Below are positions 1 through 10,062 of a DNA stretch of 64,000 nt, in pieces. The first letter of the stretch is position 1. Each line of letters opens with the position of its first letter. The notes under the pieces were generated by a model, which had not been told where the DNA came from, searched no databases, and worked only from the letters and a program-made list of their open reading frames with translations. Position numbers and translations under genes: made by a program. Source of the DNA: Sinorhizobium glycinis (GTDB lineage: Bacteria > Pseudomonadota > Alphaproteobacteria > Rhizobiales > Rhizobiaceae); the NCBI RefSeq assembly GCF_001651865.1, contig NZ_LPUX01000062.1, positions 62,001-126,000 on the forward strand, in the 5' to 3' direction.

Positions 1-2
1 AA

Positions 3-935
<933 letters not shown>

Positions 936-974
936 ACAGAAATCTCGGCAGGCCGGCGGGCGAATGGGACGAGG

Positions 975-1407
975 ATGTCGGCCGGAGAGGCACCGGAATC
1001 CCCGATCCGCGCCGCCATGGTCGAGACCGGCGAAGCGGACCTGACGCCGTCGATTGACATTCAGGACGCAAGCAATCCGGAAACGGACATCGCCTATCTG
1101 AACTCGGAAACGACCGCGATCCGCATCGACGCGGCCGTGCCGCCGCTTGACGATCTGCGCGTGCGCAAGGCGCTCAATCTGGCGATCGACTGGGAAGGTC
1201 TCGCTCAGCTCTTCGGCGATGACGTCAAGCGGGCGTCGCAGATGGTCGTTCCGGGGATCAACGGCCATGACGACGCGCTCGAAGCGTGGCCCGTACCACC
1301 GTCGATGACGCGAAGGCGGCGATCGCCGCGGCCAAGGAACAGCAGCCCTCAGAAGCCATGTTTATCCTCATCATGCGGGCGATCGCACAGCGTACCGCCT
1401 GGAGCTG
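975..1407 (+). pseudogene. Fragment of a family-5 (peptide-type) ABC solute-binding protein
   Basis: About 110 residues (AAMVETGEADL, NPETDIAYLNSE, LDDLRVRKALNLAID, VVPGINGHDD) match the central-to-C-terminal part of dipeptide/oligopeptide-type periplasmic binding proteins, normally over 500 residues long. Both ends of the family are missing. After the tryptophan near 1289 the frame is lost: the expected continuation (DDAKAAIAAAKEQ) is readable in another frame up to a stop at about 1405. It is a remnant truncated at both sides and internally frameshifted, presumably the residue of a transporter that once accompanied the kdgD-like gene upstream. No transporter partners remain next to it. Confidence 0.75.
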
Positions 1408-1764
1408 AATGCGGGTGCAAACGTGTGAACCGGCGTTCAAGACTTTAGTGCCGGCGCTCATCCAGGCTTTGAACGTTGTTCACCGGACGCCGTTTAGCTC
1501 GTCGGAGACACCCCGGGCAGTCTTCGGCAGAAGCAAAAGCTTGCTTCCCCAGTGCCGATCAACGAGCCACATCCCTCCTCCGGTGGATGTTGAAAATTGT
1601 TTACATTCTGGTGGGTCGGTGCCGCTCAGTCTGTACAGCCTTGTCCAAAGCATAAACCAGCGAATTCCTTCCAAGACACAGCCTATACGAGATGCGGAGC
1701 GAGCAGTCAGGCGATGCGCGGGGTCCCTGAGGAAGGGAATACGAAAATTATTTTCATGTGCCAC

Positions 1765-1792
1765 TTGCGAAGCACAGAAATGGGCATACTAT
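1765..1792 (+). promoter_or_regulatory. Candidate promoter of the ABC/catabolic operon
   Basis: TTGCGA (1765-1770) and TACTAT (1787-1792) are separated by 16 bases, about 90 bases upstream of the binding-protein start codon. The hexamers match the sigma-70 consensus moderately. The placement just before a perfect inverted repeat makes it the best candidate in this leader, but no transcript evidence is available. Confidence 0.35.
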
Positions 1793-1799
1793 CATGGCA

Positions 1800-1833
1800 T
1801 CCATTATAACGATACAGCGTCCAATATAATGGA
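1800..1833. promoter_or_regulatory. Perfect 9-bp inverted repeat, candidate operator
   Basis: TCCATTATA (1800-1808) and TATAATGGA (1825-1833) are perfect inverted arms 16 bases apart. They lie immediately downstream of the candidate -10 element and 45 bases before the start codon. Position and symmetry suit a repressor site. The only regulator relic nearby is the truncated GntR gene at 11.3 kb, so the cognate protein may lie elsewhere or be lost. Confidence 0.4.
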
Positions 1834-1878
1834 CAACAGCCGTTCGCGGCTGCAATTTTAACAAGGGGAAATGACGCC

Positions 1879-2946
1879 ATGAAATTCCAAGCTTTGCGCA
1901 ATCTGTCCTGCCACCGTACGCTGCTCGCAGGCGCGGCGACTGTCGCTTTCGTGCTTGCCGCCGGCGCCGGCCCGGCCTCCGCCGCGGCAAACTGCATCAA
2001 GGGTGACCGTAAGGCGCCATACACGGTAGGGTGGGCAAACATCTATTCCGTGCCGACCTGGATGAAGCAGACCGAGGGCACCATCACGGCGGAGGTCGAG
2101 GAGCTGAAGAAATCCGGCCTCGTGAAGGACCTGATGATCACAGACGCGCAGGGCAATGCCCAGACGCAGATCCAGCAGATCCAGTCGATGATCGACGCCA
2201 ATGTCGATGCGATCATCGTCATCGCCGGCTCGTCGAGCGCCCTTGACCGCGTCATATCCGACGCCTGCGACAAGGGCATCGCCGTGGTGAACTTCGACAG
2301 TCTCGTCGATACCGATCAGGTCACCGCCAAGATCAACACCGACTCGAACGAATGGGGTGCAACCGCTGCGAAGTGGATGGTCGATCAACTGGGCGGCAAG
2401 GGCAAGATCATCGTCATGAACGGCCCGGCGGGGATTTCCGTCAGCGACGACCGCCGCAAGGGTGCCCAGCCGGTGCTCGATGCCAATCCCGGTCTCGAAA
2501 TCATCACCGAAACCAACACCGAATATAACGCCGCTCCGGCGCAGGAGGCGATGACCAGCTTGCTCTTCGCAAATGCCGAAATCGACGGCGTGCTCTCGCT
2601 CGGCGGCGCGCTTTCGGCGGGCTCCGTCATGGCCTTCGATCGCCAGGGCCGCGGACAGGTGCCGACGACCGGCGAGAACGCGCGCCAGTTCCTGGAACTC
2701 TGGAAGGAAAAAGGCCTGAAGGGCTGGGCGACGATGCAGCCGAACTGGCTGGGTGCGCTTGCGGTCTATACCGCCGTCCAGGCCTTGGAGGGCAAGGACG
2801 TGCCAGCCTTCGTGAAGGTGCCGCTGCCGGTCATCGACGATACCACCATCGACACCTATCTCGCCCGCGCGGGACAGTTTCCGGCCGATGGCTATATCTA
2901 TTCCGATTACGACAAGGCCCTCTTCGACAAGCTGCTGGCGCAGTAA
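1879..2946 (+). CDS. Ribose-type ABC transporter substrate-binding protein
   Basis: A 355-residue periplasmic binding protein of the RbsB/peripla_BP_4 class. The N-terminus has a Sec signal peptide (hydrophobic core about residues 17-28, likely cleavage after ASA near 34-36). Two Rossmann-like lobes follow, recognisable in the DAIIVIAGSSSALD and GKGKIIVMNGPAGI stretches. An AAGGGG box precedes the ATG. It is the first gene of a nine-gene run that also encodes its double ATPase, two permeases and five enzymes, so it should capture the compound those enzymes process. The family binds sugars, sugar alcohols, autoinducer-2 and some amines; the ligand cannot be read from the sequence. Confidence 0.9.
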   Translation: MKFQALRNLSCHRTLLAGAATVAFVLAAGAGPASAAANCIKGDRKAPYTVGWANIYSVPTWMKQTEGTITAEVEELKKSGLVKDLMITDAQGNAQTQIQQIQSMIDANVDAIIVIAGSSSALDRVISDACDKGIAVVNFDSLVDTDQVTAKINTDSNEWGATAAKWMVDQLGGKGKIIVMNGPAGISVSDDRRKGAQPVLDANPGLEIITETNTEYNAAPAQEAMTSLLFANAEIDGVLSLGGALSAGSVMAFDRQGRGQVPTTGENARQFLELWKEKGLKGWATMQPNWLGALAVYTAVQALEGKDVPAFVKVPLPVIDDTTIDTYLARAGQFPADGYIYSDYDKALFDKLLAQ

Positions 2947-2970
2947 TCTCACGAAGCGTGGCTGACCCTC

Positions 2971-4479
2971 ATGATGAAGACGCTGCCCCTGCTGGAAGCC
3001 CGGCAGGTGTTCAAGGGTTTTTTCGGCAATCCTGTTCTCAAGGGGGTCGATATCGCCCTTGAGCCCGGCCGGGTGCATGCGCTGCTCGGCGAGAACGGCG
3101 CTGGAAAATCGACGCTGATCAACCTGCTGTCCGGCGCCTTGCGGCCGGACAGCGGGGAGATCCGCGTTGATGGCGTGCCCGTGTCGCGTTTCCATCCAGC
3201 TGCGGCGCGCGCCGCGGGGATCGCCGTCGTGCAACAGGAGCTGAGCCTTACGGCGGAGCTCTCGATCGCCGAAAACATCGGGCTCGGAGCCTTTCCGCGA
3301 AGGTTTGGTCTCATCGATTATGCGGCGCTTTCCGCTCGCGCCAGCGAGGTGTGCGAACTCGTGGGGCTGACGGAATCGCTCTGTACGCCCGTCGGCGATC
3401 TGTCGCTGGGGCGGCGTCAGATGGTGGAGATCGCCAAGGCGCTCTTCCGCAAGCCGCGCGTGCTCATCCTCGATGAGCCCACTTCATCCCTGTCCGCCCA
3501 CGAGGCTGGCATCCTGTCGCGGCTGATCGAGCGGCTCCGCGGTGCCGGCATCGCCTTGCTCTACATTTCGCATCGCCTGAACGAGGTGCAGGCGCTGTGC
3601 TCACACGTCACTGTTCTGAAGGACGGTGTGGTGACGGCGGATCAGCCCCTGGCCGGGATCGACGCGCAAGGCTTGGTTCGGCTGATGGTCGGCCGCGATG
3701 CGGGCGACCTTTTCCCGGCGTGGGAGCTGCCTCGGCGTGGCGAGGAACTCATCCGTCTGCGCGGCTTCTCCTCAGGCCTGGCGCGTGACGTCGACTTCTC
3801 CGCCTCGGCCGGCGAAATCGTCGGCATCGGCGGCCTTGTCGGCCAGGGGCAGGAGGACTTTCTTCTCGGCCTCTACGGCGCCATGGGCAGCTCCGCGCGG
3901 GAGGCGGTTATCGCCGGGCGAAGCGGCCCCTTGAAAAGCGTCGAGGCGGCGAATGCGGCAGGACTGGCCTATGTACCGGCGGACCGGAAAAGGGAAGGGC
4001 TCGTCCTGCCTCATTCGATCGCCTCGAACCTGCTGCTGCCCTCCCTCGGGCGGATTGCGAAACTCGGGCTCCGCGATCGCGGCGCAGAACGCAATCTCGT
4101 CGCTAGGCTCGTCAAACGCCTGAGGATCAAGGGGGAAACATCTCGACCGGTGCAGGCGCTTTCGGGTGGAAACCAGCAGAAGGTGGCGCTCGCCAAGTGG
4201 CTGCCGCTCGCCCCTTCCGTCCTGCTGCTGAACGATCCGACCCGCGGCGTCGATATCGAAACCAAGCGTGAGATCTACCTCATGCTGAAATCCTTCGCGC
4301 GCGAAGGAACGCTCATCATCCTTCTAAGTTCGGATACGCCCGAACTCGTTCACCTCTGCGATCGTGTCACGGTCTTTGGCGAAGGACGTGCCGTCGCGAC
4401 TCTGCCGCGCGAGCTGATTTCCGAAGAGGCGATCGTCGGCGCCGCCATGGGCATCAACCCGAAAGGATCGGCGCCATGA
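2971..4479 (+). CDS. Ribose-type ABC transporter, double ATPase subunit
   Basis: 502 residues with two fused ABC domains, as in RbsA/XylG/MglA. The first domain has an intact Walker A (GENGAGKST, residues 40-48), a signature of the LSLGRRQ form and Walker B LILDEPTS. The second has the usual altered P-loop region (GGLVGQGQE) and signature LSGGNQQK, followed by LLNDPTRGVD. This asymmetry is normal for the family. Start could be 2971 or the adjacent ATG at 2974. The gene overlaps the next permease by 4 bases (ATGA), indicating translational coupling. It energises uptake through the two permeases encoded next. Confidence 0.92.
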   Translation: MMKTLPLLEARQVFKGFFGNPVLKGVDIALEPGRVHALLGENGAGKSTLINLLSGALRPDSGEIRVDGVPVSRFHPAAARAAGIAVVQQELSLTAELSIAENIGLGAFPRRFGLIDYAALSARASEVCELVGLTESLCTPVGDLSLGRRQMVEIAKALFRKPRVLILDEPTSSLSAHEAGILSRLIERLRGAGIALLYISHRLNEVQALCSHVTVLKDGVVTADQPLAGIDAQGLVRLMVGRDAGDLFPAWELPRRGEELIRLRGFSSGLARDVDFSASAGEIVGIGGLVGQGQEDFLLGLYGAMGSSAREAVIAGRSGPLKSVEAANAAGLAYVPADRKREGLVLPHSIASNLLLPSLGRIAKLGLRDRGAERNLVARLVKRLRIKGETSRPVQALSGGNQQKVALAKWLPLAPSVLLLNDPTRGVDIETKREIYLMLKSFAREGTLIILLSSDTPELVHLCDRVTVFGEGRAVATLPRELISEEAIVGAAMGINPKGSAP

Positions 4480-5444
4480 ACATTGCCTTCCTATCGCGAC
4501 AGAACCTCTTTTTCTCCGTGCAACGCCGGCGCAATCGCGGATTGAATGGTCTTTACATCGTCGTGGGGCTCTTCCTTCTGGCCTATGCCATGCTCTTCCC
4601 CGGGCTTCTCGGCATCAGCGGTTTTTCCAAATTCACCCAGAATTGGTTTCCGCTTGCGCTCGTGACCATGGCGCAGGCCCTGCTCATGCTGAATGGCGGC
4701 ATTTCGCTCGCCATCGGGCCGCTCGTCAGTCTCGGCGCGGTGATCGCGGCAACGACGATGGGCGGTCCGCTCGGACCGATCGGCGGACTGCTCGCCGTCG
4801 CCGCGAGCGGCCTCCTCGTCGGTGCGCTGATCGGCGTGATCGTCGCCCAGCTTCGGCTTCCGGCGATTATCGTCACGCTTGCCGGGTCGTTCATCATCGG
4901 CGGCATCGCCTTGATCATCCTGCCACGCCCCGGCGGCTTCATTCCGGATTGGCTTTCCAATCTGCTCGCAGGCAATGGCCCCGTCGCGTTCGGTCTATTG
5001 GTGCTTCTGCTCGTCTGCTGGAAACTGTTCCTGGCGACGCCGCTCGGTCTCGGTATCTATGCCGTCGGCGACAATCCCGTCGGCGCCTTTCGCTCCGGTG
5101 TGCCGGTCGACAGGGTCAGGGTCACCGCCTTTGCTCTCTCCGGCCTGCTGACGGCCCTGGTCGGGCTCTTCGTGGCGGCGCAAACCGGCTCCGGCGATCC
5201 GGTCATCGGCACCCCTTTCACGTTGAACTCGATAGCCGGGGCCGTGCTCGGCGGCGTCGGTTTTCTCGGAGGGAAAGGGACGATGCGCGGCGCCATCTGC
5301 GGCAGCCTGCTCCTGTCGGTAATGATCAACGTCATGTTCTTCCTCGGGTTTTCGCCGGTCACGCAATATGTCGCCCAGGGTCTCATCATCCTTGCGGCCG
5401 TTGCGATTCCGGAACTGACCAGCCAATGGAGCAGAAAGCCGTGA
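4476..5444 (+). CDS. Ribose-type ABC transporter permease (first)
   Basis: 322-residue polytopic membrane protein of the BPD_transp_2 family (RbsC/XylH-like) with about eight to ten hydrophobic segments and the conserved cytoplasmic loop region near LGLGIYAVGDNPVGAFRSG, which contacts the ATPase. It overlaps both neighbours by four bases. A second, different permease follows, so the channel is probably a heterodimer rather than the homodimer seen with RbsC. Confidence 0.9.
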   Translation: MNIAFLSRQNLFFSVQRRRNRGLNGLYIVVGLFLLAYAMLFPGLLGISGFSKFTQNWFPLALVTMAQALLMLNGGISLAIGPLVSLGAVIAATTMGGPLGPIGGLLAVAASGLLVGALIGVIVAQLRLPAIIVTLAGSFIIGGIALIILPRPGGFIPDWLSNLLAGNGPVAFGLLVLLLVCWKLFLATPLGLGIYAVGDNPVGAFRSGVPVDRVRVTAFALSGLLTALVGLFVAAQTGSGDPVIGTPFTLNSIAGAVLGGVGFLGGKGTMRGAICGSLLLSVMINVMFFLGFSPVTQYVAQGLIILAAVAIPELTSQWSRKP

Positions 5445-6382
5445 GCATCCTCAAAACCGCGCTGCGCAATCCGCCGCTCCTGACCTTGCTGCTCGTCGCG
5501 CTTGTCTGGCTTGCGGCAAGCCTGACGCTGCGCGGTTTTGGCGCCTACGGCCACCTTCGCTATCTGCTGGAGCTTTCGGCAGTGATCGGGATCGTGGCGG
5601 CCGGTCAGACCCTGGTCATCCTCATGGGAGGCATAGACCTGTCGGTCGGCGCCATCATCACGGTTACGGCGATCCTTCTGCCGCTGCTCTCGCCGTCTGC
5701 TGACCCGACCGGCCTCTCGGGCCTGGCGATCGCGCTGGCGATCGCCACCGGCATCGGCTTCCTCAATGGCGCCGGCGCCGCCTACCTCCGCGTGCCGCCC
5801 ATCATCATGACGCTGGCCATGGCCACATTCCTGCAAGGCTTGCTGGTCATCGTCGCGGGGGGAAGCGCCGTCTCGGTAACCAATGCCGCGGTCCTGTGGC
5901 TTGGCCAGGCGCGTCCGCTCGGAGTGCCTTCGGGCGTGATGCTCTGGATCGCGGTTTCGGCGGTGGTGCTGGTTATCATTCACCGAACGCCGCTCGGCGC
6001 CCGTCTGCTGGCTCTCGGCGCCAATCCGCTGGCAAGCCGCCTTTCCGGCATCAACGTTACCCGAAGCATGCTGGTTCTATACGCCATGTCGGGATTCTTC
6101 GCCGGGCTTGCAGGCATCCTGATCCTTGGCATGAACAGGCAGGGCTATGTCGGCATCGGCGAGCCCTATCTGCTGACCTCGATTGCCGCCGTCGTCCTCG
6201 GCGGCACGTCGATCCTCGGGGGGCGCGGCACCTACGCGGGGACGATCCCCGGTGCGATACTGCTCGTAACCACCACGGCGCTGATCACCGTTGTCAACGC
6301 TTCGCCGGGCTGGCGGTCGATCATGTTCGGGTCGCTGATCCTCGCCCTTCTGCTCATCTCCGGCCGCGAGGGGCGGCGATGA
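5441..6382 (+). CDS. Ribose-type ABC transporter permease (second)
   Basis: 313-residue inner-membrane protein of the same family as the preceding permease, with the coupling-loop sequence LGARLLALGANPLASRLSG and the GGIDLSVGAII segment typical of RbsC-like proteins. The GTG at 5441 gives a GTGA overlap with the upstream stop and has GGAG 9 bases away. An in-frame ATG at 5426 is the alternative start, adding five residues. The 3' end overlaps the amidohydrolase gene by four bases. Confidence 0.88.
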   Translation: MSILKTALRNPPLLTLLLVALVWLAASLTLRGFGAYGHLRYLLELSAVIGIVAAGQTLVILMGGIDLSVGAIITVTAILLPLLSPSADPTGLSGLAIALAIATGIGFLNGAGAAYLRVPPIIMTLAMATFLQGLLVIVAGGSAVSVTNAAVLWLGQARPLGVPSGVMLWIAVSAVVLVIIHRTPLGARLLALGANPLASRLSGINVTRSMLVLYAMSGFFAGLAGILILGMNRQGYVGIGEPYLLTSIAAVVLGGTSILGGRGTYAGTIPGAILLVTTTALITVVNASPGWRSIMFGSLILALLLISGREGRR

Positions 6383-7329
6383 AGGGTGCCTATCGAGGGC
6401 CGGTCATCGACCCGCACCACCACCTGTGGGATCTGTCGCTGCGGCGTCATCCCTGGCTCATGCGAGGGCAGCCAGGCGGCGAAGAGCCCGGCAACGTTGC
6501 TTCCCTCCAGCGCGACTATGGTGTGGCGGAATACCTTGCCGACGCCGCGCGACAAAACATCGTTGCGACGGTGCATGTAGAGGCCGGATGGTCGGACGAC
6601 TTCCCGCTGGAGGAAACGCACTGGCTGGACGGGATCGACAAGCGCTCGGGGGTGGCTCGGCGCTATGTCGCCCGAGTACCGCTCGACCGGCCGGATGCCG
6701 GACGGTTACTCGAGGTCGAAGCCGCCAATCCGAACGTCGTCGGCGTTCGCGACATCGTGAGCTGGCATCCGGACCCTTCGAAGAGCTTTGCCGCGCGGGA
6801 CGGCCGCATGAGCGATCGCCGCTGGCGGGCGGGACTTGCCGAGGCGAGCCGCCTCGGCCTCAGCTTCGACCTGATGTTGTTTCCGCGGCAGATGGGCGAG
6901 GCGGTGCGTCTTGTCGCCGATTTTCCGCAGACCCGCTTCGTGCTCAACCATTGCGGCAGCCCGATCGATCGCAGCGAGGAGGGGATGGCGCTCTGGCGAA
7001 AGGGCCTTCGGGAGCTCGCGAGGGCGGAGAACGTCTCCGTCAAGGTCTCCGATCTCGTGGCCTATGACCACGATTGGACGCTATCGAGCCTTCGACCGGT
7101 GATCGAGTTCTGCATCGAGTGCTTCGGACCGTCGCGGTCGATGTTTGCGAGCGACTTCCCCGTGGCGGCAGCGCACGCGACGTTTGACGAGGTCTACGGC
7201 GTATTCCGCACGGTTGCCGCCCCGCTCTCCTCAGAGGAACAGCGCGCGCTTTTCTTCAGCACGGCGAACGAAGCCTATCGCCTCGCCATTGCCGACACCA
7301 CGACAGCGGAGGACGGCGAACATGCCTGA
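6379..7329 (+). CDS. Amidohydrolase-2 family (sugar-lactonase-like) hydrolase
   Basis: 316 residues of the amidohydrolase-related TIM-barrel family that includes L-fuconolactonase, 4-sulfomuconolactonase and 2-pyrone-4,6-dicarboxylate lactonase. The metal-site motif PHHHLWDL begins at residue 12. Further conserved points are the HVEAGW strand, LNHCGSP and the late aspartate in FASDFPV. Members hydrolyse lactones or C-C/C-N bonds of small acids. It overlaps the upstream permease (ATGA) and the next gene starts 8 bases before its stop, so it belongs to the importer operon and probably acts on the imported compound. The exact reaction is not deducible. Confidence 0.85.
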   Translation: MKGAYRGPVIDPHHHLWDLSLRRHPWLMRGQPGGEEPGNVASLQRDYGVAEYLADAARQNIVATVHVEAGWSDDFPLEETHWLDGIDKRSGVARRYVARVPLDRPDAGRLLEVEAANPNVVGVRDIVSWHPDPSKSFAARDGRMSDRRWRAGLAEASRLGLSFDLMLFPRQMGEAVRLVADFPQTRFVLNHCGSPIDRSEEGMALWRKGLRELARAENVSVKVSDLVAYDHDWTLSSLRPVIEFCIECFGPSRSMFASDFPVAAAHATFDEVYGVFRTVAAPLSSEEQRALFFSTANEAYRLAIADTTTAEDGEHA

Positions 7330-8632
7330 GGACATCCTCTCGAGACGCGGCCCCATGATCGACGACCGCATTCGCGGGTTCCCGGCTGGGCATTCGGCCA
7401 TGCCGCTGAACGACATCTGCACGACGGGCTGGAAACCTTACGACGGCAGAATGTCCCTCCCGCTGATCTCGCTCGATCGGGACGCGTTCCGCGGCAATGT
7501 CGAATCGATGATGAGCTATGTGCGGGGTCAGGGCATCGAAATCGCACCCCATGCCAAGACGCCGATGTCGACGGCGCTCGCCGCCGAACTCCTGGCTGCC
7601 GGTGCATGGGGAACGACGGTCGCCGACATTCGCCAGGCATCGGTGATGCTGAAGGCCGGTTTCCGGCGGCTTATCCTGGCAAACGAGATCGGCGGCAGGG
7701 CCGCGGCCCAACGGCTTGCGGCACTGCTTGCCGGACACCCGGAAGCGGAACTGCATGTCTTCGTCGATTCGGTGGAGTTGGTGACCGCACTTCGCTCCAC
7801 CTGGTCGGCGCGACGGGATCTGCCCGCGCTGGGGCTTCTCGTAGAATTGGGCAGCGGCCGCGCCGGCGCACGCACCCTGGCGGCAGCCCTGCAAATCGCC
7901 GACACCGCGCTCGCTGCGGAAACACCTCGCTTCCGCCTGTCGGGCCTCGCCTGCTACGAAGGTGCTGCCGCGACCGGCGACAGCATCGAGGCCGCGAGGA
8001 AAATCGGTGACCTGGTCGGGTCGATGAACGCTCTCCTGGGCCACGTCCGCGGGCGGATCGGTCCTCAGCGTCCGCTGATCGTCACTGCCGGCGGCTCGCT
8101 ATACTTCGACATGGTGGTGAAGGGGCTGAAGCCCGCCACCGCCGCGGACGGCAATTCAAGGCTCGTGTTGCGCAGCGGCGCAATCTTCTTTCACGATCAC
8201 GGGATCTATGAACGCGGGCTGCGGGCGCTCGACGACCGATCGGGGCTGGTGATCGACGGGGAGGTCAAAGCCGCAGCCTCTGCCTTTCGACCGGCGCTTC
8301 GCCTATGGGCCGAGGTCCTGTCCTGCCCCGAAGCGGGGCTCGCCATCTGCGGCATGGGACTGCGCGACGTGGCTATGGACCAGGGCCTGCCGCGGCCGCT
8401 TGCGGTCTATCGCGACGGTCGGAAGCTGTGCGACGCCGGCGGCGCCGAGGTCGTCAAGCTCAACGATCAGCATGCCTTCCTCCGCCTCCCCGGCACTTGG
8501 CACGCGGCGATCGGCGACGTCATGGAGTTCGGCATTTCCCACCCCTGCACGTGCCTGGACAGGCACGTCATCGTCTACGGACTCGACAGCGATCGCACCG
8601 TGACGGCCGCCTATCTCACCAGCTTCGGCTGA
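7322..8632 (+). CDS. Fold-III PLP enzyme (D-serine dehydratase/D-threonine aldolase-like)
   Basis: 436-residue member of the alanine-racemase-fold group that includes DSD1-type D-serine dehydratase, D-threonine aldolase and D-threo-3-hydroxyaspartate dehydratase. The PLP lysine is K79 in PHAKTPMS, and the C-terminal DSD1-like metal motif HPCTCLDRH is present. Such enzymes remove water from, or cleave, 3-hydroxy-D-amino acids. The next gene is a RidA imine/enamine deaminase, exactly the partner a PLP dehydratase needs. The start at 7322 lies inside the end of the upstream gene, consistent with coupling. Substrate unknown. Confidence 0.85.
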   Translation: MPEDILSRRGPMIDDRIRGFPAGHSAMPLNDICTTGWKPYDGRMSLPLISLDRDAFRGNVESMMSYVRGQGIEIAPHAKTPMSTALAAELLAAGAWGTTVADIRQASVMLKAGFRRLILANEIGGRAAAQRLAALLAGHPEAELHVFVDSVELVTALRSTWSARRDLPALGLLVELGSGRAGARTLAAALQIADTALAAETPRFRLSGLACYEGAAATGDSIEAARKIGDLVGSMNALLGHVRGRIGPQRPLIVTAGGSLYFDMVVKGLKPATAADGNSRLVLRSGAIFFHDHGIYERGLRALDDRSGLVIDGEVKAAASAFRPALRLWAEVLSCPEAGLAICGMGLRDVAMDQGLPRPLAVYRDGRKLCDAGGAEVVKLNDQHAFLRLPGTWHAAIGDVMEFGISHPCTCLDRHVIVYGLDSDRTVTAAYLTSFG

Positions 8633-8665
8633 TCCCTCCGGACAAGCAACGAGGAAACACGAACC

Positions 8666-9010
8666 ATGATCATGCGCTATCACAAAGGGGCCCGAATGAG
8701 CCAGGCGGTCAGCTATGCCGGTCTCGTCTACATCGCCGGGCAGGTCGCCGACAATCGCAAGGCGGGAATCGAGGAACAGACGCGCGACGTTCTCCGCAAG
8801 ATCGACGGGCTGTTGAAGGAGGCCGGCACCAGCCGGTCCAAGCTGCTGGCTGTGAACGTGTTTCTGCCGGCGATCGTCGATTTCGAGGCGATGAACGCGG
8901 TCTACGACGACTGGATCGATCTCGAAAACCCGCCGGCGCGGGCCTGCGTCGAGGCGCGCCTCGCCGACGCGGACCTGCGCGTCGAAATGACGGCCGTCGC
9001 CGCGCTTTGA
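8666..9010 (+). CDS. RidA/YjgF-family 2-iminoacid/enamine deaminase
   Basis: 114-residue RidA family protein. The active-site arginine is present as R92 in NPPARACVEARL, with an acidic residue (E107) in the following strand, as in canonical RidA. These proteins hydrolyse reactive enamine/imine products released by PLP dehydratases to give keto acids and ammonia. Sitting 33 bases after a PLP dehydratase-like gene, it most likely finishes that reaction. A GAGGAAA box is about 10 bases before the ATG; a second in-frame ATG lies at 8672. Confidence 0.9.
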   Translation: MIMRYHKGARMSQAVSYAGLVYIAGQVADNRKAGIEEQTRDVLRKIDGLLKEAGTSRSKLLAVNVFLPAIVDFEAMNAVYDDWIDLENPPARACVEARLADADLRVEMTAVAAL

Positions 9011-9017
9011 GGCTGAG

Positions 9018-10043
9018 ATGCACACGGGCCTTGTCCACGCAATCGACTTCGAGGCCGAAGGCCGGCAGGAAGGGTTTCTCAGCATTCCCCACTCTGTCGA
9101 TCGCTCGCCCTACTACCAGATCAAGATTCCCTATGTCCGCGTCAAAAACGGCGATGGCGCGAACCTGCTGCTGGTCGCCGGCAATCACGGCGACGAATAT
9201 GAGGGCGAACTGCAACTCGGCAGGCTGATGCGACGCATCGAGGCGCGGAAAATTCGAGGCACGGTGACGATCCTGGCGACCCTCAACGTTCCGGCCGTGA
9301 TGGCGGCCAGGCGGTGCTCGCCTCTCGATGGCGGGAACCTCAATCGTGCCTTTCCGGGAAACCCGTCGGGAACGCCCACGGCGCGCCTTGCCCATTTCCT
9401 CGAGCATGATCTGTTTCCCCGCCACGACGTCGTGTTCGATCTCCATTCCGGCGGAACCTCGATGGCGCACCTGCCTTGCACGCTCATCGAGCGTCGGGAT
9501 GACAAGGAGCGCTTGGAGCGCTCGATCCAATTGCTCAGCGCTATGGGATCGAGCCACGCCTTTATCGCGGACAACGGCATGCAGGCCCCGACCTCCATGG
9601 GGGCAGCCGCCCGGGCAAGCGTCATCGGGCTTTCCGGTGAGTTCGGTGGGGGCGGCGCGGTGACGCCGCGCACGATGGCCTTCACCGCCAATGCGATCGA
9701 CCGGCTGATGCTGAAGCTCGGCATTATCGATGACCCGCTGTTGTCCCGCGGTCTCGAAGCGACGCTGCCGTCTTTGCAACTGCTCTCCCTCTCCCGGCAC
9801 AGCCAGGCCGTCTACGCGACGCGACGCGGCTGGTTCGAGCCTGCGGTCTCACTGGGCGAGAGCGTCGAGGCAGGTGACCTGGCCGGCTGGTATCACGATC
9901 TCGAAAGATTCGATCTGCCGGAGGAGGAACTGCGCTTCGCCGAAGGCGGAATCGTGATCTCGCATCGCCTGCACTGCGACAGCCAGTCGGGCGATTGCCT
10001 GATCCAGGTGGCCGAACCGATCGACCGCAGCCAAATTTGCTGA
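9018..10043 (+). CDS. AstE/aspartoacylase-like zinc deacylase
   Basis: 341-residue zinc carboxypeptidase-like protein of the succinylglutamate desuccinylase/aspartoacylase group, nearest in appearance to N-alpha-acetyl-diaminobutyrate deacetylase (DoeB) types. Zinc ligands are visible as H57 and E60 in AGNHGDE and H143 in DLHSGG. NLNRAFPG is another family hallmark. The enzyme removes an acyl group from an N-acylated amino acid or amine. In this operon it may release the free amino compound that the PLP enzyme then processes. Only 7 bases separate it from ridA. Confidence 0.85.
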   Translation: MHTGLVHAIDFEAEGRQEGFLSIPHSVDRSPYYQIKIPYVRVKNGDGANLLLVAGNHGDEYEGELQLGRLMRRIEARKIRGTVTILATLNVPAVMAARRCSPLDGGNLNRAFPGNPSGTPTARLAHFLEHDLFPRHDVVFDLHSGGTSMAHLPCTLIERRDDKERLERSIQLLSAMGSSHAFIADNGMQAPTSMGAAARASVIGLSGEFGGGGAVTPRTMAFTANAIDRLMLKLGIIDDPLLSRGLEATLPSLQLLSLSRHSQAVYATRRGWFEPAVSLGESVEAGDLAGWYHDLERFDLPEEELRFAEGGIVISHRLHCDSQSGDCLIQVAEPIDRSQIC

Positions 10044-10062
10044 TCAAGCCGAGGGCGGAACC

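Larger units (their letters stand above)
1408..1878 (+). other. Gene-free leader region of the ABC/catabolic operon
   Basis: This ~470-base stretch separates the decayed genes from the importer operon. I see no convincing coding sequence: open frames here lack family resemblance and ribosome sites. Its right part carries a candidate sigma-70-like promoter and a perfect inverted repeat, listed separately, and an AAGGGG ribosome site just before the binding-protein ATG at 1879. Confidence 0.5.

Noticed and set aside
1409-1861. A 150-codon frame in the leader of the importer operon.
   Set aside because: No ribosome site, no family resemblance, and it crosses the promoter and the inverted repeat.
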